Shown here: positions 17,945-28,145 of the stretch, piece after piece
Numbering within the stretch: the first letter of the stretch is position 1
How the letters are laid out: each line of letters starts with the position of its first letter
Source: an uncultured Verrucomicrobia subdivision 3 bacterium
GTDB taxonomy: Bacteria; Verrucomicrobiota; Verrucomicrobiia; Limisphaerales; UBA11358
Direction of reading: 5' to 3'
Length of the DNA: 53,320 bases
Assembly (NCBI GenBank): GCA_903827955.1
Contig: CAIKKJ010000171.1
Coordinates: 1 to 53,320, forward strand
Position numbers and translations under genes: made by a program
The notes under the pieces: model-generated
The model's input: the letters and a program-made list of their open reading frames with translations, nothing else
Databases searched by the model: none
Told to the model about the DNA's origin: nothing

Positions 17945-19495
17945 GTGCGCGTGAAATTTAGCCCGCGAAATCCGGTTTGCATCGTCGGCCTCATCGTGCT
18001 GTGGCGTGTGTTGCTGCTTGTCCTGACCGCGCAGCCGGTGCCGGCGAATGATGCCGCTTTTTTTGACGGGGCGATGGTGAACTGGTTTTTACACGGCCAT
18101 TATTTCAACCCTAGCCTGGCCGCCGTCTTCCCGATTTCCGGCCACCAAATCTATGCCGCCTATCCGCCGTTGTATCAGGTGGCGCTGCTGGTTTGGATGA
18201 AGCTGTTCGGCACCACGGTGATTTCGGCAATGGCTCTGCATGTAATGCTGTTCGCGTTTGCCAGTGTTTTAGTGGTTTTGATTGTAAAAAAGTTTTTCCC
18301 GTTATCGACAAATTACGCGCTGGTGCCGTTGATGCTTCTGGCCGTGACGTTTGATGACCGGCCGGAGGGTCTAGCGCACATCTTTGGCCTGAGCGCGCTG
18401 TTGCTGACGACCAAGGCCATCGCCAATGGCGGCAACTGGCGGCTGTCGGCTGGCGTAGCACTGGCGTTGTTGTGCGCGCTTTACACCTCCGTCATCGTGG
18501 CCGCGATGTATTTTGGCATGGGCTTCATTGCCGCAGCCGTTGCGTGGCTGTCATCGCGAAGAAACATTCTGCTCGCGCCATTTTTTGTGGCGGCGGTTTT
18601 GTTTGTAGCCATCACCTGTTGCATCGCCAAAATCGAGCCGCTCTGGTGGGCGGGCTTTCAGGAGAATGCCCGGCAGACGCCGGTGCTTTCCATTGGATTC
18701 CGCAAACCGCAGTTGCTTGAAATCCTCAAACTCATCCGCACCGCGCCGGTTTTTTTGTTGGCGCTCGCATGCCTGCCATTCCTGTGGAGATGGCGAAAAG
18801 CAATCCTTTCATCGACTGAACCCTGGCTTGCGCTGTTTGCGGGCATCTTCGTGATGGGCTGGGCGCTGCTGGTGGCGGACATGACATTGCTGGCGGCAAA
18901 TTACGTTGGCTACATTTTGTTTGTGCAGGTTTTGCTCGCGGCCGGGCTGTTAGCTCTGGTTCGTAATTATTATCCGGCGCGGCAAAATTTATTTCAGCTC
19001 GCAATTGTTGGCTGCGTGATCATTTCGTTTATCCGAGCGGTTGGGTTGTCCACCTGGGGGGCGGCTTGCGCGTGGAAAAATTCCTATTCGCAAACGCATG
19101 AAGTATTGCTCGGTGAATTTGCGCCGTTTGCCCGGACTAATTTTCCGGTCATCATGTCTTCCGCATATCTTTACACTGCGCTAGAGGCGGGCGTGCAGAA
19201 TCCAGTTCACTCGGACTGGTATTTTGACCGTGGGAACTGGACGAATAACGCCGACCTGATTGGTTTCATCGCCGTGCAACCACGCCGGTTGGTGCTGGTG
19301 CAATACGACTATTACCGTGCGTTTGCGCCTTTGCTGGAACGGTTGCGACTGGAACAGGCGGAGGTAAAAATCACCGTGCGCGATCTGACAAAAGTGCGCA
19401 CGCCGGATTCGATTCCGCCGATGCAGCGGGTGCTGCAGCACATTTCCTGGGCGCCGGTGATTGTGGATCTGGAATGGCCGCAGCGCGGACACTAG
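17945..19495 (+). CDS. Multi-pass membrane protein, glycosyltransferase-39/ArnT-like topology
   Basis: Multiple TM segments; N-terminal NDAAFFDGAMVNWFLHGHYFNPSLAAVFPISGHQIYAAYPPLYQV resembles the catalytic loop region of GT-C enzymes. GTG start. Confidence 0.6.
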   Translation: MRVKFSPRNPVCIVGLIVLWRVLLLVLTAQPVPANDAAFFDGAMVNWFLHGHYFNPSLAAVFPISGHQIYAAYPPLYQVALLVWMKLFGTTVISAMALHVMLFAFASVLVVLIVKKFFPLSTNYALVPLMLLAVTFDDRPEGLAHIFGLSALLLTTKAIANGGNWRLSAGVALALLCALYTSVIVAAMYFGMGFIAAAVAWLSSRRNILLAPFFVAAVLFVAITCCIAKIEPLWWAGFQENARQTPVLSIGFRKPQLLEILKLIRTAPVFLLALACLPFLWRWRKAILSSTEPWLALFAGIFVMGWALLVADMTLLAANYVGYILFVQVLLAAGLLALVRNYYPARQNLFQLAIVGCVIISFIRAVGLSTWGAACAWKNSYSQTHEVLLGEFAPFARTNFPVIMSSAYLYTALEAGVQNPVHSDWYFDRGNWTNNADLIGFIAVQPRRLVLVQYDYYRAFAPLLERLRLEQAEVKITVRDLTKVRTPDSIPPMQRVLQHISWAPVIVDLEWPQRGH

Positions 19496-21273
19496 TGTTG
19501 AATCCAGTTCGTATAAGCCCGCTCGCCGAAGTATTCGTAGCCCTTGCCCGCGTCCGCCGTCCCGGAAAGCAATGCTTGGATAAAACCATTCTGCTCGACT
19601 TGCACCGTGTGGAAAATTTTGCGCTCGGGGTTTTCCTCCAGTAGAAATTCAATCTGTCCATTGAGCGCGGTGAATGTTTCCAGCCTGCTGTTTGTCGTGC
19701 TTGTGAATTGGAATTGTGTGCCGAGATCGTTCAGCATCATCCGACTGCGGCCCCACGTTCCACCGTTTTCGCTCACGAAAGATTTGCCATTCAGCACCCC
19801 CAGATAATCCTGATACGCCAACACGCACAAATGGTTTTCGCCGGAAGCCGTGAGCCAATTTTTGATTTTGTCCGTATGCAGCTTTGGATCGTAATTGTAA
19901 TTGCTGTCAAGAAATGCGATGCGCTTCACGTCGTCGGGGATTTTTTCCATCGCGTTCAGATAGCCAAAAATCAAACTTCCGCCACCGCTGTGGCTCGCGA
20001 GAACAACCTCAGTTTTATTGGATGAAAAAATGCCGCGCACGCCATCGAGAATTTCAGCGATTCGCGTGTCCGCATATTTTTTCCGCCACGCCGGCCAGCT
20101 TTTCATCCCCGCCTCGAGATACGCGATGACAATGGTTTTATTGGTGATGACTTGTCGCAGCCAGCGCGTCTGCGCGCCGACGTGCTGGATGTTAAAATGC
20201 CAGTCTTCATTGGTCGCGATGGTTTTGCCGATGGTCTGTTCAATGGAGTTCCCGTTCGGCAATGCATAAAAAACCAGTAGCACCGATTGGTTTGTGGCGA
20301 ACGATTCACGCGCCGGTGTATTGACGAGAATCCGCACCTCGTCAGGTAATTTTATTTCCCGCACCATCTCGCCGAAGTTTGTGCTGGGCGAAAATTTTTG
20401 CGGCCACGGCTGAGCGATTCTTTCGCTGGCAGCGTTGAGCGGCGTTGGCGGGTTGGTTGGATAGCGGGCTTGCGTGACAATGCCTTCATCGCTGATGAGT
20501 CCGCACAATTCGGGATTCGCTAAAACTTCTGCAACCGATTTTTTCTCGCCGTTCACCAGCATGGTTTGGGAGATGAGCCGGATGCCGTGGCTGTAATCCA
20601 CCCACGCGGACGTGTGCCCGAGGTAGAGCGGCTGGATCGCGACGCCGTTGGTCTGATGCCAGCCGTAGATCGCAACCTTGTTTGTTGTGGTGGCCAACCG
20701 CGCAGAAATCACCACGTCTTTTTTGTGCCCCGCGACGAGCGCGCCGAGCGGATGCGAATTCAAAACGGCTGAGCGTTGAGTGCGGATCGTTTCGTTGATT
20801 TGAGAAAAAATCGGAACCGTAGTCATCGCCGATGTCGGTGGAATCGGGGACGGTGCGAGTTTCACTTCCGCCGCCGTGTAAATGGCATCCACCATTTTGC
20901 GCGTCGGCAAAACACAATCGAGTTTATCGGCAATTGTCTGGGCGATGTTCGGCGAAATTGGGACGAAAAAATAATCAGCATCCGAGCCAACCGCGAGGTA
21001 ATCCGGTGCAACAAAAAATGTGGCGACATTCGTTTTGACTTTGAAAACATTGGTGACCGTGACGCGACAGAATTTCCTAAAAAACGGTGGGAGATTGCCA
21101 GTGGCAACTTCCTGGATCACCGCTTGTTCGCGTTGCGTGAAATTCAGTGCAGAGATGTTTTTGATGAAAGCACCGCCGCCGATCGCGTTGGTGGCGCGCG
21201 GTGGAAGTGTGATGGTTTGGGCCAGAACGCTACTGCTCAAACAAATCAAAACGATTTGCAGCAGCGTTTTCAC
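19492..21273 (-). CDS. Secreted protein with alpha/beta-hydrolase-like nucleophile elbow
   Basis: Signal peptide MKTLLQIVLICLSSSVLAQ; VVLASHSGGGSLIFGYLNAM (G/A-x-S-x-G); LDSNYNYD downstream. Confidence 0.6.
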   Translation of the reverse strand: MKTLLQIVLICLSSSVLAQTITLPPRATNAIGGGAFIKNISALNFTQREQAVIQEVATGNLPPFFRKFCRVTVTNVFKVKTNVATFFVAPDYLAVGSDADYFFVPISPNIAQTIADKLDCVLPTRKMVDAIYTAAEVKLAPSPIPPTSAMTTVPIFSQINETIRTQRSAVLNSHPLGALVAGHKKDVVISARLATTTNKVAIYGWHQTNGVAIQPLYLGHTSAWVDYSHGIRLISQTMLVNGEKKSVAEVLANPELCGLISDEGIVTQARYPTNPPTPLNAASERIAQPWPQKFSPSTNFGEMVREIKLPDEVRILVNTPARESFATNQSVLLVFYALPNGNSIEQTIGKTIATNEDWHFNIQHVGAQTRWLRQVITNKTIVIAYLEAGMKSWPAWRKKYADTRIAEILDGVRGIFSSNKTEVVLASHSGGGSLIFGYLNAMEKIPDDVKRIAFLDSNYNYDPKLHTDKIKNWLTASGENHLCVLAYQDYLGVLNGKSFVSENGGTWGRSRMMLNDLGTQFQFTSTTNSRLETFTALNGQIEFLLEENPERKIFHTVQVEQNGFIQALLSGTADAGKGYEYFGERAYTNWIQH

Positions 21274-21276
21274 GGC

Positions 21277-22782
21277 TTAAACATCCTTGCGCGGGAACAG
21301 CGGCGCGGGTTCGCCAATCGTATGACCGGCCTGCAAACCACCCCACGTCGCATCGGCCAGTTTGTCCGGCGAACTGGTCAAGCCAAGCTGTGCGTAAATT
21401 TTCGCCGACGTTCCCGGCAGAAACGGATTCAGCAATACCGCTAGCACGCGGCAGGATTCCGCCAGATTGTAGAGCACTTCGTCGAGCCGCTGCGCCTGCG
21501 CGGGATCTTTCGCGAGCTTGAACGGCGCGGTTTCATCCACATATTTATTGGCGCGATTAACGAGTCCCCAGATGCTTTGCAACGCGGACTGGAGCTGGCT
21601 TTGCTTGAACAAGGCGTGCGTTTCATCCGCTGCTTTCGCGGCATCGGCGGCGAGTTCGTTGGAGCGCGCGGGCACGATGCCGTTGCGATAGCGCTTCAAC
21701 ATCGAGAGCGAACGGTTGACGAGATTGCCGAGGCCGTTGCCGAGTTCGGCTTGATAGCGCGAACGGAAACCGGCTTCGGTCCAGTTGCCGTCCGGGCCGA
21801 TGTCGAGTTCGCGCAAAACATAAAAACGAAATGCGTCCACGCCCCATTCGTTGATGATCGCAATTGGGTCAACCACGTTGCCGGTGCTTTTGCTGATCCG
21901 CGCGCCGTCCTTCTGCCAAAAACCGTGAACCAAAATCTGTTTCGGCAGCGGCAGGCCCATCGCCTTGAGCATGATCGGCCAATATACCGCGTGGAACTTT
22001 ACGATGTCCTTGCCGATGACGTGGATGTCCGCCGGCCAAAGTTCGAGCGACTTGTGCGCGTGCGCGATGCTGGCGTAATTCACCAACGCATCGAACCAGA
22101 CGTAGGTGACAAACTCTTTGTCGAAGGGCAGGGGAATGCCCCAGTTCAAACGCGCGAGCGGACGCGAGATGCACAAATCTTCGAGCGTGTTGTTTTTGAG
22201 GAATCCGAGGACTTCGTTGCGGCGAAACGAGGGGGCGATGAAATCGGGATTCGCCTCGATGTAATCAATCAGCCATTGCTGGTGCGCGCCGAGCTTGAAG
22301 TAGTAATTGTCTTCCTTGAGTTCGACGACCTCGCCGTAGCTCGGATCAAATGTGCCGTCGGGCAGGCGATCTTTTTCAGTAAGAAATGTTTCCTCTTTCG
22401 CGGAATAAAAGCCGGTGTAAGTCGCCTTGTAAAATTGCCCGGCGTCATTGAGTTTCGTGAGCGTGGCCTGCACGAAATCTTTGTGGCGCGGCTGCGTGGT
22501 GCGGACGAAATCGTCGTTGGTCAGCTCCAGTTTTTTGGCGAAGGCCTGCCAGTCCGCCGCGAGCGCGTCGCAGTAAGCCTGCGGTGTTTTCCCCTCGGTG
22601 ATGGCAGCTTGCTGCACTTTCTGGCCGTGTTCGTCGAGGCCGGTCAGAAAAAAAACTTCCTGACCTAGGCTGCGCCGCGCGCGGGCGATGACATCGGCAA
22701 TAATTTTCTCGTAGGCATGACCGAGGTGCGGCTGGCCGTTGACGTAATCAATCGCGGTGGTGATGTAAAACCGTTTGCTCAT
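21277..22782 (-). CDS. metG: Methionyl-tRNA synthetase
   Basis: MSKRFYITTAIDYVNGQPHLGHAYEKIIADVIAR; FLTGLDEHGQKVQ; HGFWQKDGARISKSTGNVVDP; no C-terminal Trbp111 domain visible. Start trimmed from 22821. Confidence 0.96.
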   Translation of the reverse strand: MSKRFYITTAIDYVNGQPHLGHAYEKIIADVIARARRSLGQEVFFLTGLDEHGQKVQQAAITEGKTPQAYCDALAADWQAFAKKLELTNDDFVRTTQPRHKDFVQATLTKLNDAGQFYKATYTGFYSAKEETFLTEKDRLPDGTFDPSYGEVVELKEDNYYFKLGAHQQWLIDYIEANPDFIAPSFRRNEVLGFLKNNTLEDLCISRPLARLNWGIPLPFDKEFVTYVWFDALVNYASIAHAHKSLELWPADIHVIGKDIVKFHAVYWPIMLKAMGLPLPKQILVHGFWQKDGARISKSTGNVVDPIAIINEWGVDAFRFYVLRELDIGPDGNWTEAGFRSRYQAELGNGLGNLVNRSLSMLKRYRNGIVPARSNELAADAAKAADETHALFKQSQLQSALQSIWGLVNRANKYVDETAPFKLAKDPAQAQRLDEVLYNLAESCRVLAVLLNPFLPGTSAKIYAQLGLTSSPDKLADATWGGLQAGHTIGEPAPLFPRKDV

Positions 22783-22911
22783 TAAGGCGCGTAGTCTGGC
22801 GGACAAACGAAGTGAAGGCAAACGGGAATGAAGGTATTAGCGGTCGGAAAATGAAAAAGCCACCGATGCCCGCAGCGGCCAGAGCAGCGTGACGAGAGGT
22901 CAGGGGGCGGT

Positions 22912-25224
22912 TCAATTTTTGATGATCAGCACATTGAACGTGTCTCCAATTTGCATGGCTGAAGTATCTTCGTTGAAAATCATCCAGTAACCATATTGAT
23001 AGATCACGCTTCTCGGTATATTTTTAAAAGTCCCTAGCGGGCTGGCATCTCGGGTAATAACCAGAATTGCGTTTGGGTCACCGTTGCACAGAGGATTGTC
23101 AATTATCGTGTAGACATAGTTGTAGATGTTGGTGCTGTTGACCACTTGTTTGAAGGCGAACGTGCCGGTGTTTTGGCCCGCGCCCGGTGAACGCAGGGCG
23201 GCGGCGGAGACCGTCCCGTCTCCAGCAATGCGCACTTTTTCGGCGAAGTTCGAGTTGTTGCCGACGCCGAAAACAAAACTGTGGTTTGTGCTGGGGACAT
23301 AGAATTCCATCCGGGCCGCACCAATTCCGATTCCATGAATCGCGGTTCCATTCTGTCCATACAGGCTGATTTTTTCACCGGCGGCATCGGCAAATGACAA
23401 CGGGAAGTGCGGCGCGGTCGTGCCGATGCCGATGTTGCCGAGCAGGACGTTCTCGTTGCCAAAAAAGACAGTCTGGTCGCCATCGAAGGTGTTCCCGCCC
23501 TCCCGCAAAGCCACGTTCGCGGAGAGCCGCGCGTCGGCCACTGTGCCGCTGGTCAAATTGGCCGCATTGAGCGAGGTCAACCCGCTGCCGTTGCCGGTGA
23601 AATTGCCGATGTAGGGCGCCGTGTTGAACAACACCGTGAGCGTATTCGCACCATAGTTCGCGCTAATCAAATCCACCTTGCCATCGCCGTTGACATCCGC
23701 TGCCGCGACCCAAGCCGGCCCGCTGCCCAGGCCCGGCGAGGAGGCTGGCGCGAATCCGCCGCTCCCGTTGTTCGTCAAGATCGTCAGGGAAGCGAAATTG
23801 GCGTTCGCGCTGATCAAATCCACCTTGCCATCGCCATTGACATCCGCCGCCGCGACCGAAATCTGAGGGCTGCCCACGTCTGGCGAGGAGGCCACCACGA
23901 AACCGCCACTGCCGTTGTTCGTCAACACCGTGAGCGTATTCGCACCATAGTTCGCGCTGATCAGATCCGGCTTGCCATCGCCGTTGACATCCGCCGCCAA
24001 GACCTCAAGCGGGCTGTTCCCCACGGCGGGCGAGGAGGCCACCACGAAACCGCCGCTGCCGTTGTTCGTCAACACCGTCAACGAGCTGGCATTGAAGTTC
24101 GCGATGATCAAATCCACGTTGCCATCGCCGTTGACATCCGCTGCCGCGACCGAAACCGGCCCGCCGCCCACGCCCAACGTGGAGGCCAGCCCAAAGCCGC
24201 CGCTCCCGTTGTTCGTCAAGATCGTCAGCGAATTGCCATTGGCGTTCGCGCTGATCAAATCCACCTTGCCATCGCCGTTGACATCCGCCGCCGCGACCGA
24301 TTCAGGCGTGCTGCCCACGCCCAACGTGGCGGCCAGCCCAAAGCCGCCGCTCCCGTTGTTCGTCAACACCGTCAGCGTGTTGGCAGCGTAGTTCGCGCTG
24401 ATCAAATCTACCTTGCCATCACCGTTGACATCCGCTGCCGCGACCACAAAAGGACGAGAGCCCACGGCCAACGTGGAGGCCAGCCCAAAGCCGCCGCTCC
24501 CGTTGTTCGTCAACACCGTTAACGAGGCGTCATTGTAGTTCGCGCTGATCAAATCCACCTTGCCATCGCCGTTGACATCCGCCGTCACGACCGACCGCGG
24601 CCCGTTGCCCACGCTCGGCGAGGAGGCGAGCGTGAAAGTTCCCGGACTGTTGGTGGTAAAAGTGATGGCACCGAGGCTGTTGACCGTTCGCAAGTCCACG
24701 CCGGCAAGGCCCGCGCCATTGCCGGAGAAGTTGCCGGAAAGGTTGAGGCCGCCCGCGCCATTGGTCACCACGGCGGGGGGCAGTTGCGCCAGCGGGATTG
24801 TGCCGCTGATGCTGGCGGAGGAAATCGGCCCGCTCACGTTGGCGGCGGTGACGGCATACGGCAAGGGCGTGAGCTGCTGGCGCGGAGACAGCGTGGAAAA
24901 ATTATTGGCGGCGTTCGTACTGACGGCGATCTGCAACCAGTTGCTCGTGCCGTAAAAGACGTTGCCGAAATCCACGAGCGTGGTGAACAGGCCATTGGTG
25001 ACGCCGACGGCGGAGTTCGTCACCGGTCCGGCAAAGAGGCTGCCGGTGACGTTGGTGGTGTAGAGCGTGAAGGCGAGGTCGTAGCTGCCGTTCGCGGGCG
25101 AGCCGCCGGTGTTCAACCGGCCTTGGTAGGTGAAGGCCGTGCCTTGGGCGTGGGCGGTTATAGTTTGAAGGCTGCCGATGGCCAGCAGCAAAAAAGACAC
25201 CGCCACTTGGAGCATTTTTTTCAT
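22912..25224 (-). CDS. Secreted FG-GAP/VCBS-repeat protein with 7 near-identical Ca-binding-like repeats
   Basis: Signal peptide; TAFTYQGRLNTGGSPANGSYDLAFTLY N-domain; DVNGDGKVDLISANY...LTVLTNNGSGGF repeated 7 times, period 49 aa. Confidence 0.9.
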   Translation of the reverse strand: MKKMLQVAVSFLLLAIGSLQTITAHAQGTAFTYQGRLNTGGSPANGSYDLAFTLYTTNVTGSLFAGPVTNSAVGVTNGLFTTLVDFGNVFYGTSNWLQIAVSTNAANNFSTLSPRQQLTPLPYAVTAANVSGPISSASISGTIPLAQLPPAVVTNGAGGLNLSGNFSGNGAGLAGVDLRTVNSLGAITFTTNSPGTFTLASSPSVGNGPRSVVTADVNGDGKVDLISANYNDASLTVLTNNGSGGFGLASTLAVGSRPFVVAAADVNGDGKVDLISANYAANTLTVLTNNGSGGFGLAATLGVGSTPESVAAADVNGDGKVDLISANANGNSLTILTNNGSGGFGLASTLGVGGGPVSVAAADVNGDGNVDLIIANFNASSLTVLTNNGSGGFVVASSPAVGNSPLEVLAADVNGDGKPDLISANYGANTLTVLTNNGSGGFVVASSPDVGSPQISVAAADVNGDGKVDLISANANFASLTILTNNGSGGFAPASSPGLGSGPAWVAAADVNGDGKVDLISANYGANTLTVLFNTAPYIGNFTGNGSGLTSLNAANLTSGTVADARLSANVALREGGNTFDGDQTVFFGNENVLLGNIGIGTTAPHFPLSFADAAGEKISLYGQNGTAIHGIGIGAARMEFYVPSTNHSFVFGVGNNSNFAEKVRIAGDGTVSAAALRSPGAGQNTGTFAFKQVVNSTNIYNYVYTIIDNPLCNGDPNAILVITRDASPLGTFKNIPRSVIYQYGYWMIFNEDTSAMQIGDTFNVLIIKN
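23615..24640. repeat. Tandem 147-bp repeats (about 7 copies) in the VCBS gene
   Basis: CTGATCAAAT starts at 24251 and 24398 (147 bp apart); protein period 49 aa. Outer limits approximate. Confidence 0.85.
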
Positions 25225-25371
25225 AAACGGTAGGCTTGGATTTCAGACTTGAAATGTCCGGACAAATTTCCCACAGCCACTTCGTTTAGGTCAATGCCAA
25301 AAACCGCTTGCAAAAGCAGGCTGATATGAACGGTCGGCGCCGCGCATCGTCACCGCCGCCGCCCGCCTGCG

Positions 25372-25393
25372 GCCCAGCCTTGAAAGGCTGGGC
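25372..25393. repeat. Intergenic perfect hairpin GCCCAGCCTT-GA-AAGGCTGGGC, likely part of a dispersed repeat
   Basis: 10-bp perfect inverted repeat followed by TATTTTC. Confidence 0.6.
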
Positions 25394-25523
25394 TATTTTC
25401 GGAAATTCGTCAAAAACGGGTTTGTTGCCCCCAACCACCCCAGGCTGCGCCCTCGCAGAACCTGTGTGGGCGGTGTCGCCGGGCGTGATGGCGGTGTGAG
25501 TGAAACCAAGGTTGGAGACGCGG

Positions 25524-25546
25524 CCGGATGAAATGATTTCATCCGG
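25524..25546. promoter_or_regulatory. 23-bp perfect palindrome CCGGATGAAATGATTTCATCCGG upstream of the LuxE-like gene (function unknown)
   Basis: 11-bp perfect arms around a single central base. Confidence 0.5.
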
Positions 25547-25626
25547 CTGAATTGTTTTGCGGGTGGGATAGGGCATGATACCATGCCTCCGGCTGTCGCG
25601 GAAAACCAGCCACGAACAAACACCGC

Positions 25627-26790
25627 ATGAATCCAGAACTTTCTCAATTTGCCGCGCGCCTGCGCGAACTCATCCAGGGTAGGGACGCTGCGCTGCGGTG
25701 TCCCTGTCCGGCAGGACGGAACCAACGCGGTTTCGCTTCCAATTTTCCATCGCCTGACGCTGCGCTCGGCGACGGGGACGGCGCAGCGCGCCATCCCTAC
25801 CACGATTCAGAATTTAATTCACTCGCACTGGAGCTGTTCGGCCTTCAATTCAAATTCAACCCCGCCTACCGCAAAATCTGCGAGGCGCGCAAGCTCACGC
25901 CAGATGTGGTCGAGCATTGGACGCAAATCCCCGCCGTGCCGACGGCTACGTTCAAGGAACTGGAACTGACCAGCTTTACGCCGGAAGAACGCACTGCCAT
26001 CTTCCATTCCAGCGGCACGACCGAACAAATACCCAGTCGCCATTTTCATAACGCCGAATCGCTGGCGGTTTATGAGGCGTCGCTTTGGAGTTGGTTCCAG
26101 CTTCACTTTGGCAATGAGGGCGAACTTGTTTTTCTGACGCCGAATCAAAACGCTGCGCCCCATTCATCGCTGGTTCACATGTTTGAAACCGTGCGACAAA
26201 AATTCGGCCTGCCAGAATCAGCGTTCACTGGAAATATTTCTGGCGATGGCACTTGGGTGCTGGATTTTACCGCAACCATTAAGAAGCTGAACTCCGCTTG
26301 CGATTTGAAAGTGCCGCTGACATTGCTAGGAACGGCGTTTTCCTTCGTGCATCTGCTGGATTATCTGGCGGAAAATAATCTGCAATTCTGCCTGCCAAAA
26401 AATTCGCGGGCAATGGAAACCGGTGGTTACAAGAACCGCTCCCGCGTAATGTCGAAGGCTGAATTGCACCAGCTCATAAAACTTCGACTCGGCGTTTCAC
26501 GGGTGCATTGTGAGTATGGCATGAGCGAATTGAGTTCGCAGGCATACGAACAAGAAGTCAGAAGATTTGACTTCCCATCTTGGGCGCGCGTGCAAATCAT
26601 TTCCCCCGAAACTAACCGCGAAGTTGCCGAAGGTGAAACCGGAATCATCCGTGTCTTTGACCTGGCCAATGTTTTTTCCGTCGCCGCGATTCAAACGGAA
26701 GATTTGGGTGTCCGCCGTGGTGACGGCTTTGAATTAATTGGCCGCGCGCAACTGGCCGAACCGCGCGGTTGTTCCTTGATGACCGCATGA
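25627..26790 (+). CDS. LuxE-like acyl-protein synthetase
   Basis: VEHWTQIPAVPTATFKELELTSFTPEERTAIFHSSGTTEQIPSRHFHN; VHCEYGMSELSSQAYEQ; contains an in-frame palindromic insertion (codons ~18-58). Confidence 0.85.
   Translation: MNPELSQFAARLRELIQGRDAALRCPCPAGRNQRGFASNFPSPDAALGDGDGAARHPYHDSEFNSLALELFGLQFKFNPAYRKICEARKLTPDVVEHWTQIPAVPTATFKELELTSFTPEERTAIFHSSGTTEQIPSRHFHNAESLAVYEASLWSWFQLHFGNEGELVFLTPNQNAAPHSSLVHMFETVRQKFGLPESAFTGNISGDGTWVLDFTATIKKLNSACDLKVPLTLLGTAFSFVHLLDYLAENNLQFCLPKNSRAMETGGYKNRSRVMSKAELHQLIKLRLGVSRVHCEYGMSELSSQAYEQEVRRFDFPSWARVQIISPETNREVAEGETGIIRVFDLANVFSVAAIQTEDLGVRRGDGFELIGRAQLAEPRGCSLMTA
25678..25801. repeat. GGTAGGG...CCCTACC-bounded palindromic element inserted in frame in the LuxE-like CDS
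   Basis: 5' arm GGTAGGGACGCTGCGCTGCGGTGTCCCTGTC and 3' arm GACGGGGACGGCGCAGCGCGCCATCCCTACC are imperfect inverted repeats. Confidence 0.82.
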
Positions 26791-28145
26791 ATCTGCCCAA
26801 CTTTTTCTTCGCCGATCTGCCGCCGGAAGCGACGTTGTCACCGACGCTGATTGCGGCTGCGTGCGATACGCTGAAACGCAACCGGGTCAAGTATCTGCTG
26901 CCGCGCAAGACAGAAGATATCGTAAAAATTCTCTGCGAGGTTGCGACGGAATGGCTGCAGCCAGAAAATCAATTCCGCAAGCTTGCACTGGAACTTGGCC
27001 CAGCCGAAACCGGGTTTTCAAAACCGATTTTGGAAAAAGGCTTGGACGGATTTTTCTGCCAATTCACGCCGGATAATTTCCATGCGTTGCTGAAACAGGA
27101 ATTAGGCCACGCGCAGCGGTTGGATCAATTCGTTGCTGGTGACGACGATAACTTGAACCGCACCGCGATGGTTCACGGGCCCGAATTTATTGTTCACGTC
27201 GCGGCGGGCAACCTTCCCAATCCGGCGCTGATGAGCCTGACACTTGGCTTGCTGACACGCTCAGCGCAGTTTATGAAGTGCGCCAGCGGCGCGGCGCTGA
27301 TGCCACGGTTGTTTGCGCACTCGATTTATCAAATTGATCCGAAGCTTGGCGCTTGTCTGGAAATCGCGGAATGGCGGGGCGGTAATCACGAGCTGGAAAA
27401 CGAGCTGTTCGCCCACGCGGACTGTTTGACCGCGACGGGCAGCGATGAAACACTTGCGGCGATTCGCGCCCGGTTGCCGGCAAGAGTTCGCCTTCTCAGC
27501 TACGGTCAGCGCGTGAGCTTTGGTTTTGTGACGCGCGAAGTTTTGCGCGAGGAAACGATTGGGGAAATTGTTTCACGTGCGGCGGACGATGTAATCGCCT
27601 GGGATCAACACGGCTGCCTCTCGCCGCATTGTTTTTACGTCGAGGAACGCGGCGCGGTGGAGTCGGACAAATTTGCGCAACTGTTGGCCGTGGAACTTGC
27701 GAAGCGCGAAAGCACCGAGCCGCGCGGGAAAATTTCCGTGGAAGAATCCGCAACCATCGCATCGCGCCGGGCGATTTATGAGACCATTGCCGCGCATCGC
27801 GCTGATGCAAAAATCTGGTCGAGCCAAAATTCGACTGCGTGGACGGTGGTGTTTGAGCACGATGTCCGCTTTCAATTCTCGTGCCTGAATCGTTTCATTT
27901 ATGTGAAGCCGGTGCCGGATGTGGCGGCGGTGTTGCCCGGCGTGGATGAGATTCGCGGAAAAGTTTCGACCGTGGGCATCGCCGCGCCGCCGGAGAAGAT
28001 GAAAGAACTAGCACTGCGGTTTGCGCGCTGGGGTGCCACGCGGATTTGCCCGCTCGGCCAGATGCAAAACCCGCCGCTAACATGGCGGCATGACGGACGT
28101 CCGGCGCTGGGGGACTTGATTACCTGGACGGATTTTGAATTATGA
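26787..28145 (+). CDS. LuxC-like acyl-CoA reductase
   Basis: [91 protein letters not shown] overlaps upstream stop. Confidence 0.88.
   Translation: MNLPNFFFADLPPEATLSPTLIAAACDTLKRNRVKYLLPRKTEDIVKILCEVATEWLQPENQFRKLALELGPAETGFSKPILEKGLDGFFCQFTPDNFHALLKQELGHAQRLDQFVAGDDDNLNRTAMVHGPEFIVHVAAGNLPNPALMSLTLGLLTRSAQFMKCASGAALMPRLFAHSIYQIDPKLGACLEIAEWRGGNHELENELFAHADCLTATGSDETLAAIRARLPARVRLLSYGQRVSFGFVTREVLREETIGEIVSRAADDVIAWDQHGCLSPHCFYVEERGAVESDKFAQLLAVELAKRESTEPRGKISVEESATIASRRAIYETIAAHRADAKIWSSQNSTAWTVVFEHDVRFQFSCLNRFIYVKPVPDVAAVLPGVDEIRGKVSTVGIAAPPEKMKELALRFARWGATRICPLGQMQNPPLTWRHDGRPALGDLITWTDFEL

Noticed and set aside
23407-24522. 371-aa plus-strand ORF with internal repeats (IHLAIAVDIRCRD...)
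   Set aside because: Antisense of the 147-bp VCBS repeats; repetition keeps it open. The minus frame has the signal peptide and Ca-loop motifs.
22912-25224. CRISPR array because of regularly spaced similar sequence
   Set aside because: Period is 147 bp, in frame and coding for VCBS repeats; no short repeat/spacer structure.
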